From contig JAJUGV010000004.1 in the NCBI GenBank assembly GCA_029265795.1, positions 1 to 64,000 of the forward strand: a DNA stretch of 64,000 nt. The letters are read 5' to 3'. Shown piece after piece: positions 40,848 through 50,057 of this stretch (the stretch's first letter is position 1; each line of letters opens with the position of its first letter). Source of the DNA: Alcaligenaceae bacterium. Lineage in GTDB: Bacteria > Pseudomonadota > Gammaproteobacteria > Burkholderiales > Burkholderiaceae_B. The notes beneath the pieces were generated by a model. That model saw nothing but the letters and a program-made list of their open reading frames with translations. It ran no database searches and was not told the DNA's origin. A program made the translations under genes and the position numbers.

Positions 40848-41372
40848 ATGCTGAGCGATTCTCGGGAACGGTACGGCAGTATTTCGCGCTGGTTTCATTG
40901 GGGTATGGCCGTGTTGCTTGTCTGGCAAGGGATGAAATTTTTCGATCGCATCAGCGACGGCGAACATTGGGTCGGACAGACACTGGTTCCTTGGCACGTT
41001 CGCATTGGCTCGCTGCTGCTTTTGCTGGTGGTGCTGCGTATTGTCTGGGCATTAAGTCAGCGCGGTGTGCGTCCTATCCAGGATCCTGCCACTGCCGCTC
41101 TGGTCAAGGTCGGCCATTTCCTTATGTACGTCGCCATGCTATTGATGCCGCTCACGGGAATCATGTACCTGGTGGGTCGTGGCTTTGGCTGGAGCCCCTT
41201 CGGCATTCAAATTATTGCCAAGGGCCCTGAAATTCCCTGGATGGCCAGCATCGGCGGCACTGTGCATTCCCCCTTGGCGTGGATTCTGCTCATCATGGTC
41301 ATCGCACACATCGGCATCGCCCTGGTCCACCAGTTTGTGAAGAAAGACGGCGTACTGCGCCGCATGCTTTAA
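40848..41372 (+). CDS. Cytochrome b561 family protein
   Basis: RWFHWGMAVLLVWQGMKF, HVRIGSLLLLLVVLRIVW, HSPLAWILLIMVIAHIGIALVHQFV with conserved His. Confidence 0.9.
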   Translation: MLSDSRERYGSISRWFHWGMAVLLVWQGMKFFDRISDGEHWVGQTLVPWHVRIGSLLLLLVVLRIVWALSQRGVRPIQDPATAALVKVGHFLMYVAMLLMPLTGIMYLVGRGFGWSPFGIQIIAKGPEIPWMASIGGTVHSPLAWILLIMVIAHIGIALVHQFVKKDGVLRRML

Positions 41373-41381
41373 AAAATGTAA

Positions 41382-41404
41382 AAACTGGGGTCAGACCCCA
41401 GTTT
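41382..41404. repeat. REP-like palindrome, second locus
   Basis: Perfect AAACTGGGGTC-A-GACCCCAGTTT, sharing AACTGGGGTCAGACCCCA with 17322-17370. Confidence 0.85.
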
Positions 41405-42329
41405 CCCCGGTTTCGACCCATTTGGCGGGCCAGGCGCCGGATTCGACCATGTCTCTGATGACGCGGAGTATGAGTTGAATGACGGCGTCTCGGGCGACTG
41501 AGCTTGGGCGTGTGGTGTTGATGGTGCATACGACGCGGCGTGCCATCTGCCGGCTGGCGATTTCTGTGGTTTGCAGCCGGCCCTGTTTGGCTTCTTCGGC
41601 TACGGCACCTAGTGGAAGGATGGTATGGCCGATTCCGGCCTCGGTGGCGCGCTTGACGCTGCTTAGGGATTCAATTTCCGCCACCACATTCAGCTCCAGC
41701 CCTTGCAGGGCACAGGCATCCTCAATGATGCGCCGCAGGCCGTGCTCACGACCCGGCAACACCAGGGGCAAGCCCGCCAGCCCGGCCATACTGATTTCGT
41801 GCGGTAAATCGCTTAGTGGCTCCGACACCAGCACCAGCTGATCGTCCAGAAGTGGAAATTTGGACAGACCCGTCTCTTGTACGTCGTCGTATAGCAGAGC
41901 CAGGTCCAGTCTTCCCGACAGCAGACGTTCGCGTAAGAATCCGCTATAGGCCTCCACAATCTTCAATTTCACCCCAGGCAGTTGGTCGCGACAGGCGCTT
42001 AGAATCGGCATCGTTGCTGCTAATGCCACCGTCGTGGTCAGGCCTAGCGCCACCTCGCCGCGGGGCACGGTGGCCGATTCACGTACTGCTAAACGCGCCC
42101 GCTCGGCGTCGGCCAGTACTACACGCGCGTGTTCCAGGAAAACCTTTCCCGCTTCAGTCGGCGTTACGCCGCGACTGGAGCGCTCCAGCAGCCGCGCCCC
42201 CAACTCTTGCTCAAGTGCAGTGATCTGCTGCCCCAAGGCCGGTTGCGCAACATGCAGACGACCAGAGGCCTTAAGCAAGCTGCCGGCCTCGCAGGCAGCA
42301 ACGAAATAGCGAAGTTGACGAAGCTCCAT
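41391..42329 (-). CDS. LysR family transcriptional regulator
   Basis: MELRQLRYFVAACEAGSLLKASGRLHVAQPALGQQITALEQELGARLLERSSRGVTPTEAG. Confidence 0.92.
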   Translation of the reverse strand: MELRQLRYFVAACEAGSLLKASGRLHVAQPALGQQITALEQELGARLLERSSRGVTPTEAGKVFLEHARVVLADAERARLAVRESATVPRGEVALGLTTTVALAATMPILSACRDQLPGVKLKIVEAYSGFLRERLLSGRLDLALLYDDVQETGLSKFPLLDDQLVLVSEPLSDLPHEISMAGLAGLPLVLPGREHGLRRIIEDACALQGLELNVVAEIESLSSVKRATEAGIGHTILPLGAVAEEAKQGRLQTTEIASRQMARRVVCTINTTRPSSVARDAVIQLILRVIRDMVESGAWPAKWVETGETGV

Positions 42330-42427
42330 GGCGCAGGGCTAGACCTTTTACGTATAACCGATAGGTCAAATAAGTATTTCACAAATATCTCTGATGTTTG
42401 CACAATATGCTCATCAAGGAGAACAAT

Positions 42428-43588
42428 ATGTTTACTGAAAGCGACGAATATCAGGATATCCGCGATGCGGTGCGGCAGCTGTGTCGCCAGTTCCCAGACG
42501 AATACTTCCGCCGCATAGACGAGCAAAGGGGCTATCCCGAAGAGTTCGTGAGCGCCCTGATGGAAGCGGGGTGGCTGTCGGCCATGATTCCCGAAGAGTA
42601 CGGCGGCACTGGCCTGGGGCTGACGGCGGCGTCGGTCATCATGGAAGAGATCAACCGTTCGGGCGGAAATGCCGGAGCCGTTCACGGTCAGATGTACAAC
42701 ATGGGTACGCTGCTGCGCAGCGGCAGTAAAGAGCAGAAAGAAAAATATCTGCCGGCCATCGCTGCAGGCAAACTGCGCATTCAGTCGATGGCGGTGACCG
42801 AACCCACGACGGGAACCGACACCACCAAGTTGAAGACGACGGCGGTAAAGAAGGGCGATCGTTACGTGGTTAACGGCCAGAAGGTCTGGATCTCGCGGGT
42901 ACAGCATTCCGACCTCATGATTCTGCTCGCGCGTACCACGCCGCTTTCTGAAGTGAAGAAAAAGTCCGAAGGGATGTCGATCTTTATTGTGGATCTGCGC
43001 GAGGCCGTCGGTAATGGATTGACGGTCCGCCCCATCCCCAATCTCGTGAATCACGAAACCAACGAGCTTTTCTTTGAAAACCTGGAAATCCCCGAAGAGA
43101 ATCTGATCGGCGAGGAGGGCAAGGGCTTCAAGTACATCTTGGAAGGCCTGAATGCAGAACGTACCTTGATCGCCGCTGAATGTATCGGTGATGGATATTG
43201 GTTCATCGAGCGTGCGCGCAACTATGCCAACGACCGTATCGTTTTTGACCGTCCGATCGGCATGAATCAGGGCGTGCAGTTCCCCATCGCTGATGCCTTT
43301 ATCGAGATCGAGGCCGCAAACTTAATGCGCTTCGAGGCGGCCCGCCGTTTCGACGCCCATAAAAGCTGTGGTGCCCAGGCAAACATGGCCAAATATTTGG
43401 CCGCCAAGGCCAGCTGGGAGGCGGCGAACGTCTGTATGCAGACGCACGGCGGTTTCGGTTTTGCCAACGAATACGATATTGAGCGTAAGTTCCGTGAAAC
43501 GCGTCTCTATCAGGTGGCGCCGATTTCCACCAACCTCATTTATTCCTATATTGCCGAGCACGTGCTCGGTTTGCCCCGATCATTCTGA
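42428..43588 (+). CDS. Acyl-CoA dehydrogenase family protein
   Basis: AVTEPTTGTDTTKLKTTA, QKVWISRVQHSD, MQTHGGFGFANEYDIERKFRETRLYQVAPISTNLI. Confidence 0.93.
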   Translation: MFTESDEYQDIRDAVRQLCRQFPDEYFRRIDEQRGYPEEFVSALMEAGWLSAMIPEEYGGTGLGLTAASVIMEEINRSGGNAGAVHGQMYNMGTLLRSGSKEQKEKYLPAIAAGKLRIQSMAVTEPTTGTDTTKLKTTAVKKGDRYVVNGQKVWISRVQHSDLMILLARTTPLSEVKKKSEGMSIFIVDLREAVGNGLTVRPIPNLVNHETNELFFENLEIPEENLIGEEGKGFKYILEGLNAERTLIAAECIGDGYWFIERARNYANDRIVFDRPIGMNQGVQFPIADAFIEIEAANLMRFEAARRFDAHKSCGAQANMAKYLAAKASWEAANVCMQTHGGFGFANEYDIERKFRETRLYQVAPISTNLIYSYIAEHVLGLPRSF

Positions 43589-43596
43589 GATCCGCC

Positions 43597-44778
43597 ATGT
43601 CACGACCCCTTGACGGCATTACTGTCATCACACTGGAACATGCCATCGCGGCGCCATTCTGCACACGGCAGCTGGCCGACCTGGGTGCGCGTGTCATCAA
43701 GATCGAGCGCCCCGGCGTGGGTGACTTCGCCCGTGGCTACGATGAACGCGTCAACGGCCTGTCTTCGCATTTCGTCTGGACCAACCGCTCCAAGGAAAGC
43801 CTTACGCTGGATTTGAAGCACCCCAATGCCAAGAAGGTACTGGCAAAGCTGCTGGAAGGGGCCGATGTTCTGGTGCAGAATCTGGCGCCCGGCGCCGCCG
43901 CTCGCCTTGGCCTGTCATACGACGATCTGCATACCACCTACCCCGGCCTGATTGTTTGCGGCATTTCCGGCTACGGCGAGGACGGCCCTTATCGCGACAA
44001 GAAAGCCTACGACCTGCTGATACAGAGCGAATCCGGTTTTCTTTCCGTCACGGGTACGCCGGATGAACCGGCCAAGGCGGGCTGTTCCATCGCTGATATC
44101 GCTGCCGGCATGTACGCCTACAGCAGTATCCTGGCGGCGTTGGTTCAACGCGGCAAGACCGGCAAGGGCGCCAATATTGAAGTCTCCATGTTAGAGAGCA
44201 TGGTGGAATGGATGGGCTTTCCTCTGTACTACGCTTTCGACGGTGCGCAGCCACCGCAGCGTGCCGGGGCGGCGCACGCCACCATCTTCCCGTACGGGCC
44301 CTTTCCGGCCGGCGACGGCATATCGGTCATGCTGGGTCTGCAAAACGAGCGCGAGTGGGCCGCGTTTTGCACGACGGTTCTTGAGCAACCTGAGCTGGCA
44401 AAAGACGAGCGCTTTTCGTCGAATTCGCGCCGAGTAGAAAACCGTGACACCCTGCGTGCGTTGATCATTGAGGCATTTTCCGGGCTCACCGCCGATCAGG
44501 TCGTACAGCGGCTTGAGCAAGCCCAGATCGCCAATGCACGGGTCAATGACATGCATGATGTCTGGAACCACCCGCAGCTGAAAGCTCGCCGCCGCTGGAG
44601 CTCCGTGCCGACCGCAAACGGTCCGGTGCCGGCTCTGCTGCCCCCGGGCAATAACAACAACTTTGCCCCGCGTATGGATGGAGTCCCCGCCCTAGGTGAA
44701 CACACCGAACTCATCCTGCAAGAACTAGGTTGGTCGGCACAGGCCATCACGGTTTTGCGTGAAGAAGGCGCGATCTGA
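43597..44778 (+). CDS. CaiB/BaiF (family III) CoA-transferase
   Basis: PLDGITVITLEHAIAAPFCTRQLADLGARVIKIERPGVGDFARGYD, SLTLDLKHPNAKKVL, ISGYGEDGPYRDKKAYDLLIQ. Confidence 0.93.
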   Translation: MSRPLDGITVITLEHAIAAPFCTRQLADLGARVIKIERPGVGDFARGYDERVNGLSSHFVWTNRSKESLTLDLKHPNAKKVLAKLLEGADVLVQNLAPGAAARLGLSYDDLHTTYPGLIVCGISGYGEDGPYRDKKAYDLLIQSESGFLSVTGTPDEPAKAGCSIADIAAGMYAYSSILAALVQRGKTGKGANIEVSMLESMVEWMGFPLYYAFDGAQPPQRAGAAHATIFPYGPFPAGDGISVMLGLQNEREWAAFCTTVLEQPELAKDERFSSNSRRVENRDTLRALIIEAFSGLTADQVVQRLEQAQIANARVNDMHDVWNHPQLKARRRWSSVPTANGPVPALLPPGNNNNFAPRMDGVPALGEHTELILQELGWSAQAITVLREEGAI

Positions 44779-44789
44779 CTCGTGCAGTG

Positions 44790-45335
44790 TCAGCGTTTGA
44801 TGTCGTTAACCTGGTTCAGGCCAAGCTCAAGCCTTTTGGTATAGAGCAGGTCCGAAGTATCGCGTGCCGATTGGCTGACATCGGCCGTCAGCCGTGCAGA
44901 ATCGGCAGCCGGAGCTGAAAAATAAAAATCAAAAACGACATCGCGCTGCGCAATGCGCCATTGCCCGTCGCGTCGCGTTACATGATCTAAATACCGGCCG
45001 ATGGAATGATTGTCTACGGCGGTGTCAGGGTGGGCCGGGTCATGGACACGCTGGTGGCATGAGAAGGCGCTTTCCACCAACGCACTATCCTGGTCAATGA
45101 ACTCGATGAGGATATTGGTGATCAGGTGGATGGAGCGCGAAATGTCGGCATGGCGCTTTTCCAGCGAGGAGATAAAACCGTCAATGTCGCCTTTATAGCT
45201 GCCATGGTTGTCCCACGCATCGGGATGGTAGGTGTCTCGGACCATTGCCCAGTCGCGGCGGTCTACGCCCCGCGCATAGCGATACAAGTTCTGTTTGATG
45301 TCGTGGATGTCGGCAAGCTGCTGAGGGCTTGGCAT
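44790..45335 (-). CDS. NTF2-like / SnoaL-like nuclear transport factor 2 family protein
   Basis: DIHDIKQNLYRYARGVDRRDWAMVRDTYHPDAWDNHGSYKGDIDGF typical of the SnoaL_4 group. Confidence 0.87.
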   Translation of the reverse strand: MPSPQQLADIHDIKQNLYRYARGVDRRDWAMVRDTYHPDAWDNHGSYKGDIDGFISSLEKRHADISRSIHLITNILIEFIDQDSALVESAFSCHQRVHDPAHPDTAVDNHSIGRYLDHVTRRDGQWRIAQRDVVFDFYFSAPAADSARLTADVSQSARDTSDLLYTKRLELGLNQVNDIKR

Positions 45336-45355
45336 GAGCGGATCCTGATTGCAGT

Positions 45356-45763
45356 TTAGTTCGCAGGCTCAAATAACGGCACCAGGTTGCCTTCACCATC
45401 GTCTTCGAAGAACACCTTGACTCGCATACCGATATGCAGCGCCTCAAAGTCTTCGGTGACAAGGTTCGACATCATGACCGGGCCTTCATCGAGTTTGACA
45501 TAGCCAATGGCATAGGGAATTTTGGCTCTGCGCATAATGGTAAAGCTGTAGATTTCGCCTTGCCCGCTTGCGGTTTCCCATTCCACCTTGTCTGAGAGAC
45601 AGCGGGGGCAGACGGGGCGAGGATACCAGTGGGGCTGATCGCAGCTGCGGCAGTACGGCAGCTTGAAGACGCCTTGGGCCGCGGCATCCACGAAGGGTTT
45701 CGAGCCGGGCTGCCGCGGTGTGGCGATCAGTTTGTGCCCTCCCTTACTATTCAAGACACTCAT
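45356..45763 (-). CDS. Zn-ribbon/OB-fold (DUF35) protein, partner of thiolase-like enzyme
   Basis: YCRSCDQPHWYPRPVCPRCLSDKVEWETASGQGEIYSFTIMRRA; start set at MSVLNSK. Confidence 0.88.
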   Translation of the reverse strand: MSVLNSKGGHKLIATPRQPGSKPFVDAAAQGVFKLPYCRSCDQPHWYPRPVCPRCLSDKVEWETASGQGEIYSFTIMRRAKIPYAIGYVKLDEGPVMMSNLVTEDFEALHIGMRVKVFFEDDGEGNLVPLFEPAN

Positions 45764-45767
45764 TGAA

Positions 45768-46937
45768 TCAGACCCTTTCCAAGATAAGAGTGGTGCTGCC
45801 GTGGCGTGTGCCAATGGAGCCGCCTGTACCCTGGGCGAGAGCCAGCGTACAGCCGGGTACTTGAACGGCGGGATGTGCTTCGCCACGCAGTTGTCGCACG
45901 GCCTCAATAATTTTTGTAATACCGCCACGGTTGGCAGGGTGGTTGTTGCACAGCCCGCCGCCGTCCGTATTGAATGGCAGCTTGCCCACACCGGAAATCA
46001 AGTTGCCGTCCATGACGAAGCGGCCGCCTTCCCCTTTTTTGCAGAAGCCGAGATCTTCGAGTTGCAGCAATACGGTGATGGTGAAACTGTCATAGATTGA
46101 AGCGTATTGGATGTCAGCAGGCGTCACGCCCGCTTCGGCGAAGGCAGCGGCACCCGACCATCTTGCGCCTGTGTAAGTTAGGTCGACATCGCCCGACATC
46201 TGCCCCTTGACGGCTTCGCCCGCGCCCAGCAATTGAATAACCGGACGCTTCAGTTCGCGGGCGATTTCGGGGCGTGCCACCAACAGGGCGCCGCCGCCGT
46301 CGGAGATGACACAGCAATCGAGCCGGTGCAGAGGATCCGCCACCATGGGCGACTCGAGCACTTGATCGACGGTCACTACGTCACGCAACATCGCTTGCGG
46401 GTTGTACTGGGCGTGATGTGAGGCGGCCACCTTAACCCACGCCAGTTGTTCGTTGGTGGTGCCGAACTCGTGCATATGGCGTTTGGCAGCCATGGCGTAC
46501 AGATTGGCGGTAGCCGGCCCGTAAGGCCGCTCCCACTCCAGATCAGGTTGATCCGGGTTACCCGCCCGAGGTGCAGTACCGGTCGCCATGCCACTGCTGC
46601 GCGGCCGGCCTGCCAGGGTGATGAGGGCAATATTGCATTTGCCCAACGCAATGGCCTGTGCTGCATGCGACACCAGGGCCAGGTAGGAACTGCCGCCGAT
46701 GTCAGTGGAATCAACATGGCGTACGCGCAGATCCATATAGTCGATCATGGACAAGGGCCCCAACCCGGGCGCGTCTCCTGAGCAGAAGTAGCCGTCGATG
46801 TCGTCCTTGCTAAGGCCGGCGTCTTCCAGTGCACCCCTTGCACATTCAGCATGCAATTGGGCAACGGATTTGTCGGGGGCGTGCCGGGTCGGGTGTTCAT
46901 ATGCGCCGACAATGCAGGCGCGTCCCTTGATGCTCAT
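45768..46937 (-). CDS. Thiolase-fold protein (acetyl-CoA acetyltransferase/lipid-transfer protein-like; Ltp2-type aldolase candidate)
   Basis: IVGAYEHPTRHAPDKSVAQLHAECARGALEDAGLSKDDIDGYF, thiolase fold spacing; nucleophilic Cys not evident (STDIGGSSYLALVSHA). Confidence 0.85.
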   Translation of the reverse strand: MSIKGRACIVGAYEHPTRHAPDKSVAQLHAECARGALEDAGLSKDDIDGYFCSGDAPGLGPLSMIDYMDLRVRHVDSTDIGGSSYLALVSHAAQAIALGKCNIALITLAGRPRSSGMATGTAPRAGNPDQPDLEWERPYGPATANLYAMAAKRHMHEFGTTNEQLAWVKVAASHHAQYNPQAMLRDVVTVDQVLESPMVADPLHRLDCCVISDGGGALLVARPEIARELKRPVIQLLGAGEAVKGQMSGDVDLTYTGARWSGAAAFAEAGVTPADIQYASIYDSFTITVLLQLEDLGFCKKGEGGRFVMDGNLISGVGKLPFNTDGGGLCNNHPANRGGITKIIEAVRQLRGEAHPAVQVPGCTLALAQGTGGSIGTRHGSTTLILERV

Positions 46938-46977
46938 TCTTGTCTCTTCCTGGTTGGTGTACTGTTCTACACACAGG

Positions 46978-47970
46978 TCATTGGGGCTCCATGCCTGCCG
47001 CTTTCATGGTTTCAGCCCAGCGCTGCCGCTCGGTTTCGATCAATTGCGCGAACTCTTCGGGTGAATTGCTGCGAACAGTGTAGGCGATATCCGCCATGCG
47101 TTTAATGACGTCTTCGTTCTTCAGAACAGTGCGAATCGCTTCGTTATAACGCGCCACAATTGCGGGATCCGTTCCTTTCGGCAAGAAGATGCCCGACCAG
47201 GTTTCCGCCTCGAACCCGTCGAATCCCAGTTCGTGCATCGTGGGCACATCGGGCAGCAAAGGATGGCGTTCTAGGGAAGTCACGGCAAGCACTTTGACCC
47301 TCCCTGCGTCGGCAAGCGCCTTGGAGCCGGGTACCGTATCGAAAGCCACTTGGATATCGCCGGCCAGCAGCGCCTGCACCACGGGCCCGTTGCCCTTATA
47401 GGGTACGTGCGTCATGGGGAGGCCGGTTTCCTGCTTGAAGTACTCAGTGATGAGGTGCAGTGAACCGCCTGCGCCCGAGGTGCCGTAGAACAGGGCCTCG
47501 GGGTTGGCTTTGCCGTATTCCACGAGCTCTTGTACGGAGTTGAAGGGAGTGTCGTTGTTGGCCACCAAGGTGTAGGGGCCGGCCACCATCTGAATCACCG
47601 GAATGAGGTCGGTACGTACGTCATAGCCGGGTTGCTTGATGGTGTTCGGATGCACCGCCACAACACCCGTGTTTAAAAGAATCGTGTGTCCGTCCGGCGC
47701 AGATCGAGCAACGTAGGCGGCGCCCAGTGCGCCCGCGACGCCGGGCTTGTTTTCCACGACGACAGGCTGCCCCAGCTCTTCGGCAAGGTGAGGTCCGATA
47801 ATGCGGCCTACCGGATCGGTTGAGCCGCCCGGTGCAAACGGAATGATCAACGAGATCGGGCGCGTAAACATCTTGGCATCCTCGGGCTTGGATGCCTGCG
47901 CCGTGGCGGCAGATAGGGACAGCGCGCCGGCACCCAGCAACAGCATCAGACGGGAAAACTTCATGGTCAT
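46978..47970 (-). CDS. Bug/TctC family tripartite tricarboxylate transporter substrate-binding protein
   Basis: Signal peptide; ISLIIPFAPGGSTDPVGRIIGPHLAEELGQPVVVENKPGVAGALGAAYVARSAPDGHTIL. Confidence 0.94.
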   Translation of the reverse strand: MTMKFSRLMLLLGAGALSLSAATAQASKPEDAKMFTRPISLIIPFAPGGSTDPVGRIIGPHLAEELGQPVVVENKPGVAGALGAAYVARSAPDGHTILLNTGVVAVHPNTIKQPGYDVRTDLIPVIQMVAGPYTLVANNDTPFNSVQELVEYGKANPEALFYGTSGAGGSLHLITEYFKQETGLPMTHVPYKGNGPVVQALLAGDIQVAFDTVPGSKALADAGRVKVLAVTSLERHPLLPDVPTMHELGFDGFEAETWSGIFLPKGTDPAIVARYNEAIRTVLKNEDVIKRMADIAYTVRSNSPEEFAQLIETERQRWAETMKAAGMEPQ

Positions 47971-48019
47971 CTCCTCGGTTTAATCAGCCAGTCGGCTCTT
48001 TTCTAGGGGGTAAGCAAGG

Positions 48020-48826
48020 TCAGGTATTCATGCTCTGCAAAGCATGCAGGGGTGAAATGGCGAGACCGCCGTCGACGAGCAGGTCTTGCCCGGTGACGAA
48101 CATCGATGCGTCGCTGGCCAGAAAGGCGACAGCGTCCGCAATATCAAAGGGGTTGCCGAAACGGCGCAGGGGCAGCATGGCCAGGCGCGCCGACACCTGC
48201 TGCGCGTTCTGATAATGGTTGTCGGACATGGGGGTACGCACCATGCCGGGGCTTACGCTGTTCGCCCGCACGCCGCGCGGGCCCCATTCGGCGGCCATTT
48301 GCCGGGTAAGGCCGCAGAGTGCGGCTTTGCTGGCGGCATACGCGCCCACCCGAGTGGGCATGCGTGCGCCGATGGACGCGACATTGACAATGGATCCGGA
48401 TGCCTGCTTCAGCATGGCTGGTGCCAGTGCCTTGGCACAGAGGAAAGCGGCCCTGACATTGACGCTGAATACGGCGTCCCAGTCCTCCAGCGGCAAGGCT
48501 TCCAATGGTGTGGGAGCCGTCTTGATGCCGGCGTTGTTCACTAAAACATCGCAGCGGCCGAACCGCTGCAGGACGTCGTCGGCCAGAGCTTCGACAGCGT
48601 CGGCCTGTGTGATGTCGCAGACTTTGGCGAGGGCGGTACACAGGCCGTTGGCAACCGTTACCGGTTCTATATCGACCATGACCACAGTCGCTCCCATACC
48701 GCAGAGGCGTTGAGAGATCGCCCGCCCCAGGCCGCCGGCAGCTCCGGTGACTACGGCCACGCGCCCGCTCAGGCAGTTGGCGTCAAAGGCAAGGACGGGA
48801 GAGGAATCACTGCGTTCAGACGTCAT
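48020..48826 (-). CDS. SDR family oxidoreductase
   Basis: VAVVTGAAGGLGRAISQRL, LVNNAGIKTAP, YAASKAALCGLTRQMAAEWGPRGVRANSVSPG. Confidence 0.93.
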   Translation of the reverse strand: MTSERSDSSPVLAFDANCLSGRVAVVTGAAGGLGRAISQRLCGMGATVVMVDIEPVTVANGLCTALAKVCDITQADAVEALADDVLQRFGRCDVLVNNAGIKTAPTPLEALPLEDWDAVFSVNVRAAFLCAKALAPAMLKQASGSIVNVASIGARMPTRVGAYAASKAALCGLTRQMAAEWGPRGVRANSVSPGMVRTPMSDNHYQNAQQVSARLAMLPLRRFGNPFDIADAVAFLASDASMFVTGQDLLVDGGLAISPLHALQSMNT

Positions 48827-49793
48827 CAGTCTGCTCCGGTTCAGCTAGGTTCGGGGGGTTGGCGGCTGCAGTGGACCGTTCGTGCCGCGTTTCAATACGA
48901 CTGAGGGCTTCTGCAAGGAAGTCGATAAAGACACGCACTTTCAGCGGCTGCATACGGCTGTCGCGAAACAGGGCGTACACGCCATGGTCGAAAGTGGTGT
49001 TAGTGAGTTCGTATTCCGGTAGAAGTCGTACCAGTCGGCCGGCCTGCAGATCGTCGGCGACGGCCCAGTCGGCGAGCAGGGCGATGCCTTGCCCGCTCAC
49101 GGCCGCCAGGCGCAGGACTTCACCATTATTGGAATGTACCGACCCTCGCACAGCGAGTTCTCGTTCTTCATTGCCCACCCGGTAGCGCCACGAAGTGGGT
49201 TCGCTGGCCAGTCGATAGGTCAGACAGTTGTGGCCGCGCTCGAGATCCTCTGGAACCTTGATGGGTTGGCGCGTGCTCAGGTAGTGTGGGCTAGCGACCA
49301 CAATGCGTTCACCCTCTGCCAGCTTGCGCGCGACATAGGAGGAGTCGCCAAGTGGTGCGAGCCGGAGGTCCACGTCGTAGTTCTGTTCGATGAGGTTGAC
49401 GGGCGTCTCGGACAGATGCAGATCAATGGTCATGTCCGGGTAGCGCGCAGAGAAGCTGCGTAGTAGTGGGGCGATCAGCCGTATCCCCAGTAACGTTCGC
49501 GAATGCACTCGTAAATGGCCCTCTGGCACATGCTTGATGTTGCGCACAAGGCTTTCAGTTTGTGCAACGTCGTCAAGCAAGCTTTCCATGCGGGAATAAA
49601 ACAGCAAACCCGCTTCCGTCGCCTTCAGTTCGCGACTATTACGGTCTATTAGTCGAATACCAAGCTCCTGTTCCAGCGCATTGATGCGACGGGAAACCGT
49701 GGCGGTGGAGAGGCCTAAAGCGCGTCCCGCCGCCGTGAGGCTTCCTTTTTGCACGGTCAGAACGAAGATACGGAACGTGTCGAACGCTTTCAT
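48816..49793 (-). CDS. LysR family transcriptional regulator
   Basis: MKAFDTFRIFVLTVQKGSLTAAGRALGLSTATVSRRINALEQELGIRLIDRNSRELKATEAG. Confidence 0.93.
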   Translation of the reverse strand: MKAFDTFRIFVLTVQKGSLTAAGRALGLSTATVSRRINALEQELGIRLIDRNSRELKATEAGLLFYSRMESLLDDVAQTESLVRNIKHVPEGHLRVHSRTLLGIRLIAPLLRSFSARYPDMTIDLHLSETPVNLIEQNYDVDLRLAPLGDSSYVARKLAEGERIVVASPHYLSTRQPIKVPEDLERGHNCLTYRLASEPTSWRYRVGNEERELAVRGSVHSNNGEVLRLAAVSGQGIALLADWAVADDLQAGRLVRLLPEYELTNTTFDHGVYALFRDSRMQPLKVRVFIDFLAEALSRIETRHERSTAAANPPNLAEPEQTDDV

Positions 49794-49911
49794 ATCTGCT
49801 TCTGCTGCAAAAAGAGGGAGCCGGGCTGTACGTGCATGAGTCTGTCGTTGTCTCGATTCATGTTGGTGTTTTAAGTCTGAATAATTGTTGCCTGAAGAAG
49901 CGGTTTCTAGA

Positions 49912-49926
49912 TTGCAGTTTCTGCAA
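49912..49926. promoter_or_regulatory. Candidate LysR-type operator (T-N11-A dyad)
   Basis: Perfect TTGCAG-TTT-CTGCAA inverted repeat in the divergent intergenic region 49794-50057. Confidence 0.6.
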
Positions 49927-50057
49927 ACCTATTGTGCAGAGTATGAAGGTCTTGGGAGGTTTCTTGAAGCCTAGAATTTCGAGAAGTGCAGAATTGCCGC
50001 CCCACCCAGTGTCGGTGAGCGATCCTGAAAGACAGTAGCTACAACGTGGAGACGTAT

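Noticed and set aside
42330-42427. GACCT-N16-AGGTC and TAT-N5-ATA motifs in the LysR/acyl-CoA dehydrogenase divergent region
   Set aside because: Short and imperfect compared with the dyad at 49912; could be chance
42164-43054. 296-aa - strand ORF
   Set aside because: Antisense to the acyl-CoA dehydrogenase; low-complexity shadow translation
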